Source of the DNA: SG8-4 sp964598225
GTDB taxonomy: Bacteria; Planctomycetota; Phycisphaerae; Sedimentisphaerales; Anaerobacaceae
Length of the DNA: 64,000 bases
Direction: 5' to 3'
Assembly (NCBI GenBank): GCA_964598225.1
Contig: CAZRBG010000018.1
Location: 21,284-85,283, forward strand
Shown: piece after piece, positions 17,901 to 25,774 of the stretch
Layout of the letters: every line of letters starts with the position of its first letter
Position numbering within the stretch: the stretch's first letter is position 1
Program-made: the position numbers and the translations under genes
The notes under the pieces: model-generated
Database searches by the model: none
Told to the model about the DNA's origin: nothing
What the model saw: only the letters and a program-made list of their open reading frames with translations

Positions 17901-18177
17901 TCTCGTCCTGGATCTGCAGCGAGGGACCATTTCCACAGTTTACGTAGTCGTCGCCGTCGAACTCGAGCGCCCCACCGAACTGTCCGGCAACCCACTGTGG
18001 ATCGCCTACAAAAGTGCCGTCGTTGCCGTTGCCGGTTGAGTCAAACGCCGTGTTGCCCGAACCCTCGTCGAAGTTCCAGTACGCCGCAAGATCGGGATCG
18101 GCAGCTCGAGCCGGGATCGACAGTCCCATACCCAGCGCGGCAACAAAAGAAATGATACAAATTAATTTCCTGAACAT
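14986..18177 (-). CDS. Secreted modular protein A: LamG, three WRVDEVN modules, PA14 and carbohydrate-binding-like domains
   Basis: A 1063-residue protein with a signal peptide ending near ARA/A at residue 25. A LamG/concanavalin-like domain (about 28-235; AAYWNFDEGSGN, WHHFAGTYDGTAGRIYIDG) is followed by two fibronectin-III-like modules ending in YYWRVDEVN and YYWRVDEFE, a PA14 domain (about 440-590; FTETYTFYTTTDDGVILWVD) and a third module (YFWRVDEVN). The last part is a beta-sandwich beginning VDNFEQYTDDD and ending IVFIDDIRLRR. Within this last domain about 190 residues are inserted (GGTITMTGSGGDIWGNSDEF to near TTTGDVTG) that resemble a DUF1349-type concanavalin fold. It probably binds or helps degrade polysaccharide outside the cytoplasm; no catalytic domain is evident. 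AAGGAGG precedes the ATG. Confidence 0.85.
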   Translation of the reverse strand: MFRKLICIISFVAALGMGLSIPARAADPDLAAYWNFDEGSGNTAFDSTGNGNDGTFVGDPQWVAGQFGGALEFDGDDYVNCGNGPSLQIQDEITMAFWFQVEAFQNTWEGFLAKGDDSYRASRGGGTGNATHMGISGTSVGGGNGWFNGTVIVTGGDWHHFAGTYDGTAGRIYIDGVLDVESPGTGQINISSYDLYIGENAQQTGRFFHGLLDDVRIYSRALSEDEIQGVMAGGGAEFPFASGPNPEDSALLEQTWTTLGWRAGDFAASHDVYLSDNFEDVNSGAEAAFQGNKTLTDTTLIIGFMGFPFPEGLMPGSTYYWRVDEVNDSEPNSPWIGPVWSFSIPPKTAYNPVPADGGKFVDLDPTLSWTAGFGAQLHTVYFGDDFDTVANATGGAQQGDATFSPGVLEPDKTYYWRVDEFEAPVTHTGEVWSFTTAGEGGGIKGEYFTHDGGTPHNPPELAFGTPVLTRMDETVDFQFGSGSPDASIPDDDYAARWTGEVEAPFTETYTFYTTTDDGVILWVDGQEILRNWTDHGSTEDRGEIDLVGGRTYSIEMWWYERGGGAIAELRWSSPRIAKQIIPQAALSPPIRASRPSPPDGAEGTRLQPILEWNPGDFAASHEVYLGTDEQAVADATKASPEFKATKSLGEESFDPGKLEWATQYFWRVDEVNAANPDSPWVGNVWTFTTGDFITVDNFEQYTDDDAANEAIWQHWIDGFGVATNGSQAGYTLPPYAEQTIVHSGSQSMPLQYNNTGGATNSEVELTLDSGPRDWTQEQVSQLMIWFQGRPASTGSFVQAGGTITMTGSGGDIWGNSDEFQFAYQTLTGAGTIVARVNSIGDTHAWAKAGVMIRETLEPGSKNAYVAVTPGNGVSFQWRMDTDAASSNSAEGDITAPHWVKLERDLAGNFTASHSTDGNNWQMVGAFENIQMSGTAFVGLAVTSHDAAQTTEAVFTNVTTTGDVTGMWQNQDIGIASNAAEPMYVKVSDATGTPAVVANPDPDAANVEEWTPWPIPLSEFSDQGINLSNVDKIAIGLGSGSGTAGPGGSGIVFIDDIRLRRSEP

Positions 18178-18505
18178 TATATTCCTCCTTACAAAGAATC
18201 AATATAATCGCGCTTCGGTCACACGCCGAAACGCCGTACGTCAACAGTTACTGTATTGGTTTCCCCCGGAAAATCCTTGCGACTTGCGGCTACCTCCTTC
18301 CTTATTCAGGCCCATTACGGGCGGTTATTCAAGGACGCAACTTCTAAAATCTGCGTTGAATGGATTGTAATATTGTTATGGTTTTAGGCAAAAACCCTTG
18401 TCAAAGAGCGCCAACCTCATTAATTCGGCCTTTCTGCCGGGCTTGTTAACAAGATAATGTCAAAAAACTGCCATCCAAAGGCCGATAATCCACAGACTCA
18501 CTATA

Positions 18506-18535
18506 TTTGTACCACAACCGGCCTGGACCTGTCAA
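18506..18535 (-). promoter_or_regulatory. Promoter of modular protein A (family type)
   Basis: On the minus strand TTGACA (18535-18530), an 18-base spacer ending in TGG, then TACAAA (18511-18506) followed by TATAGTGAGTCTGTGG. The same layout precedes the three paralogues at 25506, 28431 and 31887. The predicted 5' leader is about 320 bases and includes AGGAAGGAGGTAGCCGCAAG (18275-18302 region), a sequence also found in the leader at 25621. Confidence 0.75.
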
Positions 18536-18633
18536 GAATAATCCGGGAAAGACAATATGCGAACATCAAATAACCGACATACGGTATAATAGTCTTTTGG
18601 AAGCCTCTTTGGTGGACGTAAATTTAGGTCTTT

Positions 18634-19200
18634 ATGAAGAAGACGATTATAAACAGATATGAATTAACCGAAAAAGGCGAGGTCATTATCGATGCGTCCG
18701 TTCGGTCGGTGGAGGATTTGTACAATTTTTTCGACCGGACCGCTCCGTATCTGAAGAAGGACCTCGACCAGGAGTTCGTCGACTACATAACCGATTGCGT
18801 ACGCGAGATCGGCAGGCGCGATTTTGTCATCAGGATTTCGCTTTCTTCGATGCCGGATGAGAAGGTGATGGATCGCGTGCGCAGGAGCATCCGCACATAC
18901 TTTCAGTACCTGCAGGAAACGGAAAAACGCGACCTCGCCGTCATGCACAGGCGGTCGCTCGTCCTTTTTGCCATCGGCCTGGTGCTGCTGATGTTCGCGA
19001 TAGCAGCAACCCGGCGGTTCTCATCGAGCGAAGGCGTTCTGGCCGAGGTCTTCGCGCAGGGTCTGACAGTCGCCGCATGGGTCTCCCTTTGGGAGGCCAT
19101 CGCCAACTTTTTCATCGAGTGGTATCCACGCCGCCAGCACATCAAAAGATTCAGCCGGGTAACCGACGCACCCGTAGTCTTCCGTCATCTTCCTTCATAA
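18634..19200 (+). CDS. Hypothetical membrane protein with two helices
   Basis: A 188-residue protein. The first ~105 residues are soluble and charged (ITDCVREIGRRDFVIRISLS), followed by two membrane helices at about 113-131 (SLVLFAIGLVLLMFAIAAT) and 141-160 (EVFAQGLTVAAWVSLWEAIA), then a short basic tail (RRQHIKRFSR). The layout suggests a cytoplasmic domain anchored by a helical hairpin. I do not recognise a named family. It is divergent from modular protein A and alone on its strand. Codon use resembles its neighbours, and it reads as a real gene. Confidence 0.7.
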   Translation: MKKTIINRYELTEKGEVIIDASVRSVEDLYNFFDRTAPYLKKDLDQEFVDYITDCVREIGRRDFVIRISLSSMPDEKVMDRVRRSIRTYFQYLQETEKRDLAVMHRRSLVLFAIGLVLLMFAIAATRRFSSSEGVLAEVFAQGLTVAAWVSLWEAIANFFIEWYPRRQHIKRFSRVTDAPVVFRHLPS

Positions 19201-19221
19201 CCATCTTCCTTCGTAACCGTC

Positions 19222-19334
19222 ATTGTTCATAACCGTCATTCCTCATAACTGTCATTCCTCATAACTGTCATTCCTGCGAAGGCAGGAATCCATTCGTTCG
19301 GGGGCATCTGGATTCCTGCCTTCGCAGGAATGAC
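19222..19334. repeat. REP-like palindrome with short direct repeats
   Basis: Three near-identical units of about 16 bases (cataactgtcattcct) run into a perfect inverted repeat with 26-base arms: 19267-19292 and 19309-19334, core ATTCCTGCGAAGGCAGGAAT. A close relative lies at 38989-39050. Such palindromes are dispersed intergenic elements; here it separates two convergent genes and could also end transcription. Confidence 0.85.
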
Positions 19335-19381
19335 AACAAAGACAATGCGGCATCACCATCCTACTTTCGCGCAAAGTGAGG

Positions 19382-21808
19382 CTATTCGATAACGACTTCT
19401 TGGACGCCGGCGGACCATTTATCCTGGAGCTTGATTTCGATTCTTACCGCGTCGGTCGTAACCGGGTTGAAATTGACCTTGTTGAAGCGGTCCTTGGCTG
19501 TGCCGTATGGTGTTGGTGCTTTTACAGGCTTGAACTCCCCTGCCGAGTCGCGGTAGAGCACTTTCCATGATCCGGGGACCTTGCAAGCGCCCCGGCCGGT
19601 GTCGTCGAACCAATAGACTTTGACGCCGGAGATCTTGTGTTTCTCGTCCCACTCGAACTTGAGCCATTCGGTCGTTCCCTTGTGCGGCCAGAAGTCCAGT
19701 TGCGACTGCGACGCATCGGCAGAGTTCTTCGGCAGAATCTGGTCCTTGATTGCATCGAGCGATTTGTGTACGAATGATGCCGTTGTCTTGCTCGTGTAAG
19801 TCAACGTATCGGCAGGCTCAGGCCGGGCCGCTTCGGGGATTCGCGCGGGCCAGACTGTCATCTGGCCCTTGCCGCGATGGGCCCAGGCGTAATAGGGAAT
19901 AGCGGTGAATTGCCTCTCGCCGGCGCCGATGACAGCGCCGTCGAGAGTGCGCTTTACGGTAAGGGCCTTGCCTTTGACTACCGTTACGCCGCCCAAAAGA
20001 TTGGGCCTGTATTCAGTGCGAAGTTCGGCATTGTCGTTGACTACGAGATTCAGTACCTCGCCGTCGTTGTCGGGCCATTCGAGGCAGAAGACTATCGGCC
20101 CGCGCTGCAGTGCCACTTTGCCGCGGTCGGCTTCGACCGCCCGGTGCGCGATGATCCGCCGGACGGGCATCGGCAGGTCCAGCTCGATTGTGTCACCCTT
20201 TTTCCATTTGCGCTCGATCCGGGCATAGCCGCTCTCGATCTCGGGAGACATTGACTTGCCGTTGACGCTGAGCGAGGCCTGCTCGCCGGAGCGCGAAAGG
20301 AATCTGTAAAGGTTGCTCGGCACCGGCTCGTTCTGTGCCCAGCCGGGGATGCGAACGTTGATCGCGAACGTGCCGCTTTTTTCAGGTTCGACTCCGATCT
20401 TCACCGAGCCGCGCCAGGGGTAATGCGTCTGCTGTGTCAACGTTACGTGATTTTCTCCGGTGTCGATTTGGCCGCGGCCGCTGATGAACAGGTTGACGTA
20501 TACATCCCCGTCCTTGTGGGCGTACGTGTAACCGGGCACCGAGGGAATGAACCTCGCGACATTCGACGGGCAGCATGCGCAGCCGAACCATGCGCTCCGG
20601 GCATGCCGGCCGTCGGATTCCAGAGGATTCGGGTAGAAGAACCGGTCGCCCTTCATGGAGATGCCCGACAGGGCGGCGTTGTAGAGCACGCGCTCCAGTA
20701 CGTCGATGTACTTGCCTTCGCCGTGCATGAGGAACATGCGATGATTCCAGAAGATATTGGCGATCGATGCGCAGGTCTCGCAGTAGGCCTTCATGTTGGG
20801 AAGCTCATAGTGGCCGCCGAAGCCTTCGTGTCCGCCTGCGGCGCCGATGCCGCCGGTGATATATAGCTTGGCACCGACCACGTCCTTCCAGATCGTGTCG
20901 ATCGCGCGTATGTATTCCATATTGCCGGTAAGCGCTGCGACGTCTGCCATGCCGGTATAGAGATACGCGGCTCGAACCGAATGGCCCAGGGCCATTGTCT
21001 GCTCGGTGACGGGCTTGTGGTCCTGGGAGTACGCGCCGTAGAGACCTTTGTCGCCGTTCGGTCCGCGGTTGCCCACGCGGCCGCGCTGATCGAGGAAGAA
21101 CTTCGCCTGGTCGAGGTACTTTCCGTCGCCCGTGGCTCGGTAGAGTTTGCACAGGCCGATCTCGATCTCCTGATGGCCCGGCGGGTCGGTGCGATTGTCT
21201 GGGTTGAAAACGTCGCAAATCAGATCGGCGTTTTTCGTAGCGACATCGAGGAACAGATTTTCGCCGGTGACCTGATAATGCGCGACGGCAGCTTCGTACA
21301 TGTGACCCACGCAGTATTGCTCGTGCTTGCTCTGAATGTCGGTCCAGAGCTTCTCGGGCTGTCTCTTAGGAATTGAGTAGAAAGTGTACAGATATCCGTC
21401 CTCCCACTGCGCGCCGGCCATGACCTTTATCACTTTGTCCAGGTAAAGCCGCATCATGGTATCGGGGCGGACCTGCAGCGAGTAGGCTGCGCCTTCCATG
21501 ACCTTATAGACGTCGGAATCGTTGAAGTAGATGCCCTCGTGTTTGCCTTCCATTAACCCGGCGGCTTTCTCGAAGTTTCTAATACGCCCGGTCTCTTCGC
21601 ATTTCTCGAAACAATACGGGATTGTCACCTTTCGGCTGGTCTCAAGTCGCGGCGTCCAGAAATCGTCCTGAACGTTGACATTGTTGAAGCTCACCGGCTT
21701 GACATTGTAGTCTCGCGTCAGTTCGGCTTTTTGTTCCTCTGCGGCAAAAACCGTCATGCTTAGAGAAATTATAATAATTGCAGCCAGTATTTGTCTCTTG
21801 TGAATCAT
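19382..21808 (-). CDS. GH127 family beta-L-arabinofuranosidase-like enzyme, exported
   Basis: An 808-residue protein with a signal peptide (LAAIIIISLSMTVFA). The GH127 (formerly DUF1680) body covers about 35-640: VNVQDDFWTPRLETSRK, DSDVYKVMEGAAYSLQ, GHMYEAAVAHYQVTG, AYCETCASIANIFWNHRMF and FGCACCPSNVARF. In characterised GH127 enzymes a zinc-bound cysteine is the nucleophile with a glutamate nearby; here E344 and C410/C412/C413 fit those positions. The C-terminal ~140 residues (LKFEWDEKHKISGVKVYWFD) look like a discoidin/F5-8 carbohydrate-binding domain. It likely removes terminal L-arabinofuranose from plant or algal glycans in the periplasm. It stands alone, between repeats. Confidence 0.88.
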   Translation of the reverse strand: MIHKRQILAAIIIISLSMTVFAAEEQKAELTRDYNVKPVSFNNVNVQDDFWTPRLETSRKVTIPYCFEKCEETGRIRNFEKAAGLMEGKHEGIYFNDSDVYKVMEGAAYSLQVRPDTMMRLYLDKVIKVMAGAQWEDGYLYTFYSIPKRQPEKLWTDIQSKHEQYCVGHMYEAAVAHYQVTGENLFLDVATKNADLICDVFNPDNRTDPPGHQEIEIGLCKLYRATGDGKYLDQAKFFLDQRGRVGNRGPNGDKGLYGAYSQDHKPVTEQTMALGHSVRAAYLYTGMADVAALTGNMEYIRAIDTIWKDVVGAKLYITGGIGAAGGHEGFGGHYELPNMKAYCETCASIANIFWNHRMFLMHGEGKYIDVLERVLYNAALSGISMKGDRFFYPNPLESDGRHARSAWFGCACCPSNVARFIPSVPGYTYAHKDGDVYVNLFISGRGQIDTGENHVTLTQQTHYPWRGSVKIGVEPEKSGTFAINVRIPGWAQNEPVPSNLYRFLSRSGEQASLSVNGKSMSPEIESGYARIERKWKKGDTIELDLPMPVRRIIAHRAVEADRGKVALQRGPIVFCLEWPDNDGEVLNLVVNDNAELRTEYRPNLLGGVTVVKGKALTVKRTLDGAVIGAGERQFTAIPYYAWAHRGKGQMTVWPARIPEAARPEPADTLTYTSKTTASFVHKSLDAIKDQILPKNSADASQSQLDFWPHKGTTEWLKFEWDEKHKISGVKVYWFDDTGRGACKVPGSWKVLYRDSAGEFKPVKAPTPYGTAKDRFNKVNFNPVTTDAVRIEIKLQDKWSAGVQEVVIE

Positions 21809-21839
21809 GGAATTCGTCCTATTAATACGGTTTCAGATC

Positions 21840-21890
21840 TCCAATTAACAATTGTCGTTGCGAGCGCAGCGAAGCAATTGCATCCGGTGC
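21840..21890. repeat. Short REP-like remnant
   Basis: The stretch TTGTCGTTGCGAGCGCAGCG followed by AAGCAATTGC resembles the widespread GTCATTGCGAG..AGCAATC intergenic element. Related pieces appear reversed near 45546-45660. It lies between the GH127 gene and the small membrane gene. Confidence 0.45.
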
Positions 21891-21896
21891 GGTTTT

Positions 21897-22100
21897 TCAA
21901 GAGCGTTCTTCGGAATCTTTGCCATTGTTCGTCTCGTCCTTGTTATCTATTACGGAGGACTCGACGTACTTCTTCCGGCTGCCGTTTTTGCCCTGTCGAC
22001 CGGTCGTCACCTTCTTTTTTCCGGCCGAGCGAAGCAGATGGTAAATCAGGCCCGCGGCGATGAGGATGCCTAAAATTCTAATTAATCTGATGAAAATCAT
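21897..22100 (-). CDS. Small membrane protein downstream of hflC
   Basis: A 67-residue protein: one membrane helix at about 3-24 (FIRLIRILGILIAAGLIYHL) then a charged, probably disordered tail rich in K, D, E and S. Its ATG overlaps the TGA of hflC (ATGA, 22097-22100), which supports translation as the third gene of the hflK-hflC operon. It is not a homologue I recognise. It may help anchor or regulate the HflKC complex, but that is inferred only from position. Confidence 0.6.
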   Translation of the reverse strand: MIFIRLIRILGILIAAGLIYHLLRSAGKKKVTTGRQGKNGSRKKYVESSVIDNKDETNNGKDSEERS

Positions 22101-23167
22101 TTCTGCGAACCTTGCTGCGTAGAGTCCTCTTTGATTGCGGCGCTTTCGGTCCTTAGCACGTCGCCTTTTATTAACTCGAACAGACTGTTATCGGTGCCGA
22201 GGATCAATCGCGTCTTAGCACCGGCCAAATGCTCCTCGTACAACTCGAGAGTCTTCCAGAATCTGTAAAACTCGGAGTCTTTGCCGTAAGCCGCGGCGTA
22301 GATCTCGGTCGCGTTTGCGTCGGCCACGCCCTCGATTTCCTGCGCCGTCTTGTACGCCCCGGAAAGGATAGTCTTGACCTCTCTTTCCTTGTTGCCCATG
22401 ATGCTTTCGTATTCGCCCTCGCCCTCGGAGATGTATTGCTCGGCGATCTTCAGTCTCTCCTGGATCATTCTCTCTTCGACCGCTTCCTTGACATCCTGGA
22501 TATAAGTCAGCCCTTTGATCAATACGCCGGAGCTGTGAATGCCGATGCCGTATACTTCGCAGGCCTCAACGGCGCTTTCTGTGATTTCCTCGACAATCAC
22601 GGGCCTGCCCTCGGTTATCGTGGTTACGCGGGTGGTCTCGAGCAGCTCTTCCTCGGCTACTCTCATCTCGCGGTTGCTCGTGCGGACTATCTCGATGAGG
22701 TCTCTTTTGGTGATGGAGTTCCTGGCGCCCGAGTCGATGGTGTCGTCGAGCCTGGCGTGGGCCTGCTCTATCGTGCTGACCGAACGGAGGAATTGCAGCG
22801 GGTCCTTGATATACCATCGCGCTGTGGAGTCGACGAGGATGTATTTTTTGTCCTTGGTGGGGATCTGTTCCGGATAGCCGTTCCACCGCAGCAGTCTCCT
22901 CTCGAACTTTCGCACGCTCTGTACGAAAGGTATTTTGAATCTCAATCCCGCGCCTTCGCTGACTGCAATGCCCTCTTGTGAGTACTTGTCTCTCAGTTCG
23001 GCGACTATCTGTTTGGTGTTGCGGCCTTCGATCGGGTTGACAATTACCCGGACGGGCTTGCCGAATTGAGTCACCACCGCTTGCTCGGTTTCTTCCACCA
23101 CGTATATCGAGGTAGACAAAAAGATGATGACAATTATAAGAACTACTATTGCAATTATACGTTTCAT
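22097..23167 (-). CDS. hflC: HflC-like SPFH/band-7 membrane protein
   Basis: A 356-residue protein: N-terminal membrane helix (IIAIVVLIIVIIFLSTSIYVV), then the SPFH core VEETEQAVVTQFGKPVRV, LRFKIPFVQSVRKFERR and ILVDSTARWYIKDPLQFLRS. The C-terminal half is a long helical coiled coil with ISEGEGEYESIMGNKERE. HflC pairs with HflK in a large membrane cage that surrounds and modulates the FtsH protease. hflK lies upstream on the same strand, separated by 155 bases that hold a REP-like insert. Confidence 0.88.
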   Translation of the reverse strand: MKRIIAIVVLIIVIIFLSTSIYVVEETEQAVVTQFGKPVRVIVNPIEGRNTKQIVAELRDKYSQEGIAVSEGAGLRFKIPFVQSVRKFERRLLRWNGYPEQIPTKDKKYILVDSTARWYIKDPLQFLRSVSTIEQAHARLDDTIDSGARNSITKRDLIEIVRTSNREMRVAEEELLETTRVTTITEGRPVIVEEITESAVEACEVYGIGIHSSGVLIKGLTYIQDVKEAVEERMIQERLKIAEQYISEGEGEYESIMGNKEREVKTILSGAYKTAQEIEGVADANATEIYAAAYGKDSEFYRFWKTLELYEEHLAGAKTRLILGTDNSLFELIKGDVLRTESAAIKEDSTQQGSQK

Positions 23168-23261
23168 TATATCGACCTTTCTTTGATAGATTCCGGTGGT
23201 CTATTTGGCCGTTTGTAGTGACGCCGTAATGGCTTGGCCATCCTGCGGAGGCGTTATTTTT

Positions 23262-23290
23262 GATATGCCCCTTCGACAAGCTCAGGGCAG
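23262..23290. repeat. REP-like sequence between hflK and hflC
   Basis: CCCCTTCGACAAGCTCAGGG followed by CAGGC is the core of a very widespread intergenic palindrome type (CCTTCGACAAGCTCAGG). It sits in the 155-base gap inside the hflK-hflC operon. Confidence 0.6.
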
Positions 23291-23322
23291 GCTCTTACGG
23301 GCACACTACGAACGGAAGTTTT

Positions 23323-24444
23323 TTAATCGGAACTCTTTTCCCTTTCCAGATTGAGCCTCATCAGTATTCCGCCTTCGGCGCCGCCCTGCTCGATAATCCA
23401 TTTTTCCGGTATCAGCGGCAGGACCTTGGCCATCGTCTCGATGTACATTCTCTGCCTGGTAACGTCCGGGGCTTTGGTGTATTCGGCGTAAATGCTCTCG
23501 AATTTGGCGACGTCGCCCTGTGCCTGGTTGACCCTCTCGGCGGCATAGCCTTTGGCCGTCTCGATCAGCTTCTTGGCTTCGCCCTTCGACTTCGGCACGG
23601 CTTCGTTGTAGGCTTTGTTCGCTTCGTTGATTCTCGTTTCCTTCTGCTGGAGGGCCTTGTTGACCTCGTTGAAAGCCGGCCGCACCCGCTGCGGCGGATT
23701 GGAAGACTGGAGCTTGATTGTAACGACGTGAATCCCGGTCTCGTACTCGTCGAGAAGCTTCTGCAGGTCTTCTTTGGCCGAGACTTCGTATTCGACCCTT
23801 CCGATTGTTATAGCTTCGTCTACGCTGCCGTCTCCGATGAGCTGTTGCATCACCGCCTGGCTGGCGTCTCGGATCGTCTGTCTGGGCTCGCGTATGTTAA
23901 ACAGATAGCTGCAAGCGTCTTTTATCTGGTACTGAACGATCCACTCGACGTCGACTATGTTGAGATCGCCGGTGAGCATTACGTATTCACTCCTGAGTAT
24001 TTCTCTGGCTCTCTCGGCCAGTTGAAACGTTCCGCTTCTCGATACTCTTGCGCCGCTCTGTCTTATCAGTCTGACAAGGTCCTCATTGCTCACGCGCCGC
24101 CCTTCGATTTCGTCGGTGCCCAGGTACTGCGAATCCACGCCGGCCTTGAGCGTTCTGAAGCCGAACTCCTCTTTCTGCACCTTCTGCACCGGTACGGAAA
24201 CCGCTTCTTCGATGCCGAAGGGCATTTTCAGATGTATGCCCGGCTGCGTGGTGCGGTCGTAGAGACCGAACCTCTGCACCACCCCGGCAGAGTCGGCAGG
24301 TACGGTGTATGCCGTCGATTTCAGCCCGATCGCGACCAGCACGACCACGACCAGTATTATCAGCCAGCTCCACCTGAACTTTATGCCGTGATACCTCATC
24401 GGGCCCGGCTGCTGCATCCTGTTAATAAAATCCTGAAGGTCCAT
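23323..24444 (-). CDS. hflK: HflK-like SPFH/band-7 membrane protein
   Basis: A 373-residue protein: a short cytoplasmic start MDLQDFINRMQQPGPMRY, a membrane helix at about 27-43 (LIILVVVVLVAIGLKST), then the SPFH domain YTVPADSAGVVQRFGLYDRT and PGIHLKMPFGIEEAVSVPVQ. A long helical stretch follows (QKETRINEANKAYNEAVPKS). It is the partner of HflC in a ring or cage around FtsH. It is the first gene of the minus-strand group hflK-hflC-small membrane gene. Confidence 0.88.
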   Translation of the reverse strand: MDLQDFINRMQQPGPMRYHGIKFRWSWLIILVVVVLVAIGLKSTAYTVPADSAGVVQRFGLYDRTTQPGIHLKMPFGIEEAVSVPVQKVQKEEFGFRTLKAGVDSQYLGTDEIEGRRVSNEDLVRLIRQSGARVSRSGTFQLAERAREILRSEYVMLTGDLNIVDVEWIVQYQIKDACSYLFNIREPRQTIRDASQAVMQQLIGDGSVDEAITIGRVEYEVSAKEDLQKLLDEYETGIHVVTIKLQSSNPPQRVRPAFNEVNKALQQKETRINEANKAYNEAVPKSKGEAKKLIETAKGYAAERVNQAQGDVAKFESIYAEYTKAPDVTRQRMYIETMAKVLPLIPEKWIIEQGGAEGGILMRLNLEREKSSD

Positions 24445-24940
24445 AAATAACTCCCTTAAAAAACAACGGTCAAAAACACATTCGAATTCGAAGCTACTCT
24501 CGATGCCGTAGGGTGGGCACAGCCCACCAATCCCTGATGCTCAAGCTTCAATACACAATGATAACCGCCACAGTCTCATTGTAAAGGGCCAATCACCCGC
24601 CCATTACTTAATGCGCTTCAAAGGCCCCATTATTTCGATCGAATCGAAGCGAAAAAAACATGAAGAAAAAGAGAGGATGGGCTGTGCGGGCACCAATGAC
24701 AACGAAGAGCGTGGGGATGGTCGCGAAACAGCAGAAGCTAAATGGACTAAGTAGATGCCAAATTGACAGCCGGAGTGAGCGGTCGGCAGGCCCTGAAAAC
24801 GGTGATAACCGGCGATATTGAGCGAAATACGGCTATTCTGGTTTTGGCACGCGATTTGCAAATATACCATCAGAGCGTTAAACAAAAAGACAAAAAATGA
24901 AAAAGTAATGACTAAATCAGAAAGAAAGTGAGGTGTTACT
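24445..24940. other. Intergenic stretch between hflK and hsp20
   Basis: About 500 bases between divergent genes. An inverted repeat GTAGGGTGGGCACAGCCCACC lies at 24511-24531. The only longer open frame (24604-24885, minus) lacks protein-like composition. I found no clear CIRCE operator; the hsp20 promoter should lie in the last 150 bases but I cannot place it with confidence. Confidence 0.5.
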
Positions 24941-25384
24941 ATGGCACTGGTACCGATTAGCAGAAGACATGGAAACGGTTTATCGAGGCTTCACAACGAG
25001 ATGGACGATCTTTTCGACAGCTTCTTCAGAGGGCTGGACAGGCCTTTTTCGGGATACAGGGCGTGGCCGGCAATCGACATTGCAGATAAAGAAGATTCGA
25101 TTGTGGTCAGAGCCGAAGTTCCCGGCTGCAAGGCCGACGACATCGACATTTCGGTGTACGGCAACAAACTGACCATCAGCGGCGAAAAGAAACAAGAGCA
25201 AGAAAAAGAGGAAAAGGATTACTATCACGTGGAGAGCACTTACGGCAGCTTCCGGCGCGAATTGAGCCTGCCGACGGACGTCGATCAGGAGAAGATCAAC
25301 GCCGAGTGCAAGGACGGCGTTCTGACCGTAACGCTGCCGAAAGCCGCCAAGGCCAAGTCGATAAAAGTCAAGGTCAACGGATAA
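24941..25384 (+). CDS. Hsp20/alpha-crystallin family small heat-shock protein
   Basis: A 147-residue chaperone. The alpha-crystallin domain covers about 40-140: AWPAIDIADKEDSIVVRAEV, PGCKADDIDISVYGNKLTIS, YGSFRRELSLPTDVDQEKIN and the end signature A-x-x-x-D-G-V-L-T-V-T-L-P. The N-terminal arm has MDDLFDSFFRGLDRPFSGY. It binds unfolding proteins and holds them for refolding by ATP-dependent chaperones. AGGTG precedes the ATG. A strong hairpin follows the stop (25434-25464), so it is a single-gene unit. Confidence 0.93.
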   Translation: MALVPISRRHGNGLSRLHNEMDDLFDSFFRGLDRPFSGYRAWPAIDIADKEDSIVVRAEVPGCKADDIDISVYGNKLTISGEKKQEQEKEEKDYYHVESTYGSFRRELSLPTDVDQEKINAECKDGVLTVTLPKAAKAKSIKVKVNG

Positions 25385-25433
25385 CAAGCCTTAAATTACC
25401 AGACGCTTCCAATTGAGGCTCATTCGACAGGTA

Positions 25434-25464
25434 CCGGGCGCCATGCCAACAAAATGGCGCCCGG
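25434..25464 (+). terminator. Hairpin after hsp20
   Basis: Perfect 11-base-pair stem CCGGGCGCCAT / ATGGCGCCCGG around a nine-base loop, about 50 bases past the hsp20 stop. No T-run follows, so termination may not be fully intrinsic. Confidence 0.6.
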
Positions 25465-25505
25465 CGAGCCTTAACCATCAAATCGCATTATTCACAAGAA
25501 TTTCC

Positions 25506-25535
25506 TTGACGCATGGACGGGCAATTTGGTACATA
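25506..25535 (+). promoter_or_regulatory. Promoter of modular protein B (family type)
   Basis: TTGACG at 25506-25511, an 18-base spacer ending AATTTGG, and TACATA at 25530-25535, followed by TAAATACGTGAAGTTTGTCTG. The 230-base leader to the ATG at 25775 holds no gene; it contains AGGAAGGATGGTAGCTCCAA (25621) and GTGGCCGGAGC (25725), shared with the leaders of proteins A and C respectively. Confidence 0.78.
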
Positions 25536-25774
25536 TAAATACGTGAAGTTTGTCTGACCGGTGGATTTTGTAGGTTTTGCAGTATCCCGACAGGAAGATA
25601 CATTGCTGTTTTCCGGCTTTAGGAAGGATGGTAGCTCCAATTCGCAGACAGAGAATCGTTGTCAAGGGAGGGCGCTGCCGGTCTGTCGTCAGAATTCAAG
25701 ATGAGTACAAAGTTGCTTTGGCAAGTGGCCGGAGCATAAGTCACAATACCATTCCAAGTAGAAGGAGGTAAAAC

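Noticed and set aside
24604..24885. Minus-strand open frame of 93 residues upstream of hsp20
   Set aside because: Serine/proline-rich random-looking sequence between divergent promoters, with no ribosome-binding site.
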